A stretch of DNA of 64,000 nucleotides, from positions 124,001-188,000 of the forward strand of contig CAWATG010000004.1 of assembly GCA_963785035.1 (NCBI GenBank). Reading direction: 5' to 3'. This document shows, in pieces, positions 63,639 through 64,000 of the stretch. Within the stretch, counting starts at the first letter, position 1. Each line of letters starts with the position of its first letter. A program made the position numbers and the translations under genes. Source of the DNA: CAWATG01 sp963785035 (lineage in GTDB: Bacteria; Actinomycetota; Acidimicrobiia; IMCC26256; CAWATG01). The notes below the pieces were generated by a model. That model was not told the DNA's origin. It made no database searches and saw only the letters and a list, made by a program, of their open reading frames with translations.

Positions 63639-64000
63639 ATGGATTTCGACCTTTCCCCAGAGCTCGCTCAGCTTCAGGCGACGGTCCGAAAGCTTGCTCG
63701 GGAACGAATCGCGCCCCGTGCCCGCGAGATCGACTCCGCCAACGAATACCCCGAGGACATCTTCCAACTCTTCGTTGATGCGGGCCTGACCGGTCTGTGC
63801 GTTCCCGACGACCTCGGTGGTTCGGGCGCTGGGATCCTCGGTCTCACGATCGCGATCGAAGAGGTCGCCAAGTACTCCAACGCCGCGTCGCTGATGCTGT
63901 TGTTGACGCGACTCCCGACGGGACCATTACTTATCGCCGGGAGTCGTGAGCTCCAAGAGCGCTACGTGAAGCCGGTGGCTGCGGGTGCCCAGCGAGCGGC
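63639..64000 (+). CDS. Acyl-CoA dehydrogenase, N-terminal part (runs off the window)
   Basis: The frame is open from ATG 63639 to the end of the window, 120 residues. FDLSPELAQLQATVRKLARE and IAPRAREIDSANEYPEDIF are the helical N-terminal domain. GLTGLCVPDDLGGSGAG and the following TIAIEEVAKYSNAASLML match acyl-CoA dehydrogenases, FAD enzymes that oxidise acyl-CoA in fatty acid or amino acid breakdown. The substrate class cannot be told from this part. The start is set by the TAGAGT box. Confidence 0.9.
   Translation, partial: MDFDLSPELAQLQATVRKLARERIAPRAREIDSANEYPEDIFQLFVDAGLTGLCVPDDLGGSGAGILGLTIAIEEVAKYSNAASLMLLLTRLPTGPLLIAGSRELQERYVKPVAAGAQRA

Noticed and set aside
1..64000. CRISPR array
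   Set aside because: No regularly spaced short repeats were seen; the only tandem repeats are the Fn3 unit, the 9-bp linker repeat and the G-repeat.

Overview
The window is high-GC DNA from an actinobacterium. I infer Actinomycetota, most likely class Acidimicrobiia. The support is two WhiB-type regulators, an aa3/caa3 oxidase whose subunit II is fused to cytochrome c, a secreted Fn3 protein ending in GYWLVASDGGIF-type repeats, and TAGNNT -10 boxes placed 6-10 bases before start codons, which implies leaderless mRNAs. No 16S gene is present, so the class is an inference.

Layout. 1-4.06 kb: a gene tail, then phoH-ybeY-CNNM/CBS protein-era. 4.2-10.4 kb: cytochrome c oxidase operon (ctaC, D, E, F, G) and two cupredoxin proteins. 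10.5-21.8 kb: core genes uppS, recO, glyS, two RDD membrane proteins, ppdK, dgt, dnaG and the primary sigma factor. 22.2-22.4 kb: tRNA-Asn and tRNA-Met. 22.7-31 kb: accessory DNA with a heavily frameshifted restriction-modification locus (two methylase-type genes and a GIY-YIG/DExH helicase), a MobF relaxase stump, unknown genes and an AlkA-type glycosylase. 31.2-36.8 kb: PAS-GGDEF-EAL protein, DUF971, pterin dehydratase, two inositol monophosphatase-family proteins and a beta-lactamase-like hydrolase. 36.9-37.7 kb: a whiB7-like gene behind a leader holding a small ORF and a strong terminator. 37.8-42.7 kb: a BrkB-type protein, tRNA-Val, and a secreted Fn3/propeller protein with a proline-rich membrane partner. 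42.8-49.6 kb: addAB. 49.6-57.1 kb: penicillin-binding protein, zinc ribbon-RNase H-phosphatase cluster, bioB, an acetyltransferase and a K+ channel. 57.2-61.3 kb: a HEPN protein, an AbiE toxin-antitoxin cassette between 28-bp direct repeats, an HTH protein and rnpB. 61.3-64 kb: two membrane proteins, a second whiB and the start of an acyl-CoA dehydrogenase.

About seventeen genes are broken by frameshifts. Almost every one I resolved is repaired by removing one base, often from a short homopolymer, and conserved motifs run straight across the break. I read most of these as base-insertion errors in the assembly rather than real pseudogenes. The restriction locus is far more affected than the rest and may be genuinely decaying.

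Points most worth a second look are the whiB7-type attenuator with a visible antiterminator pairing, the repeat-flanked AbiE cassette with a candidate operator, the relaxase stump beside the restriction locus, and the recurring TAGNNT/start-codon arrangement.
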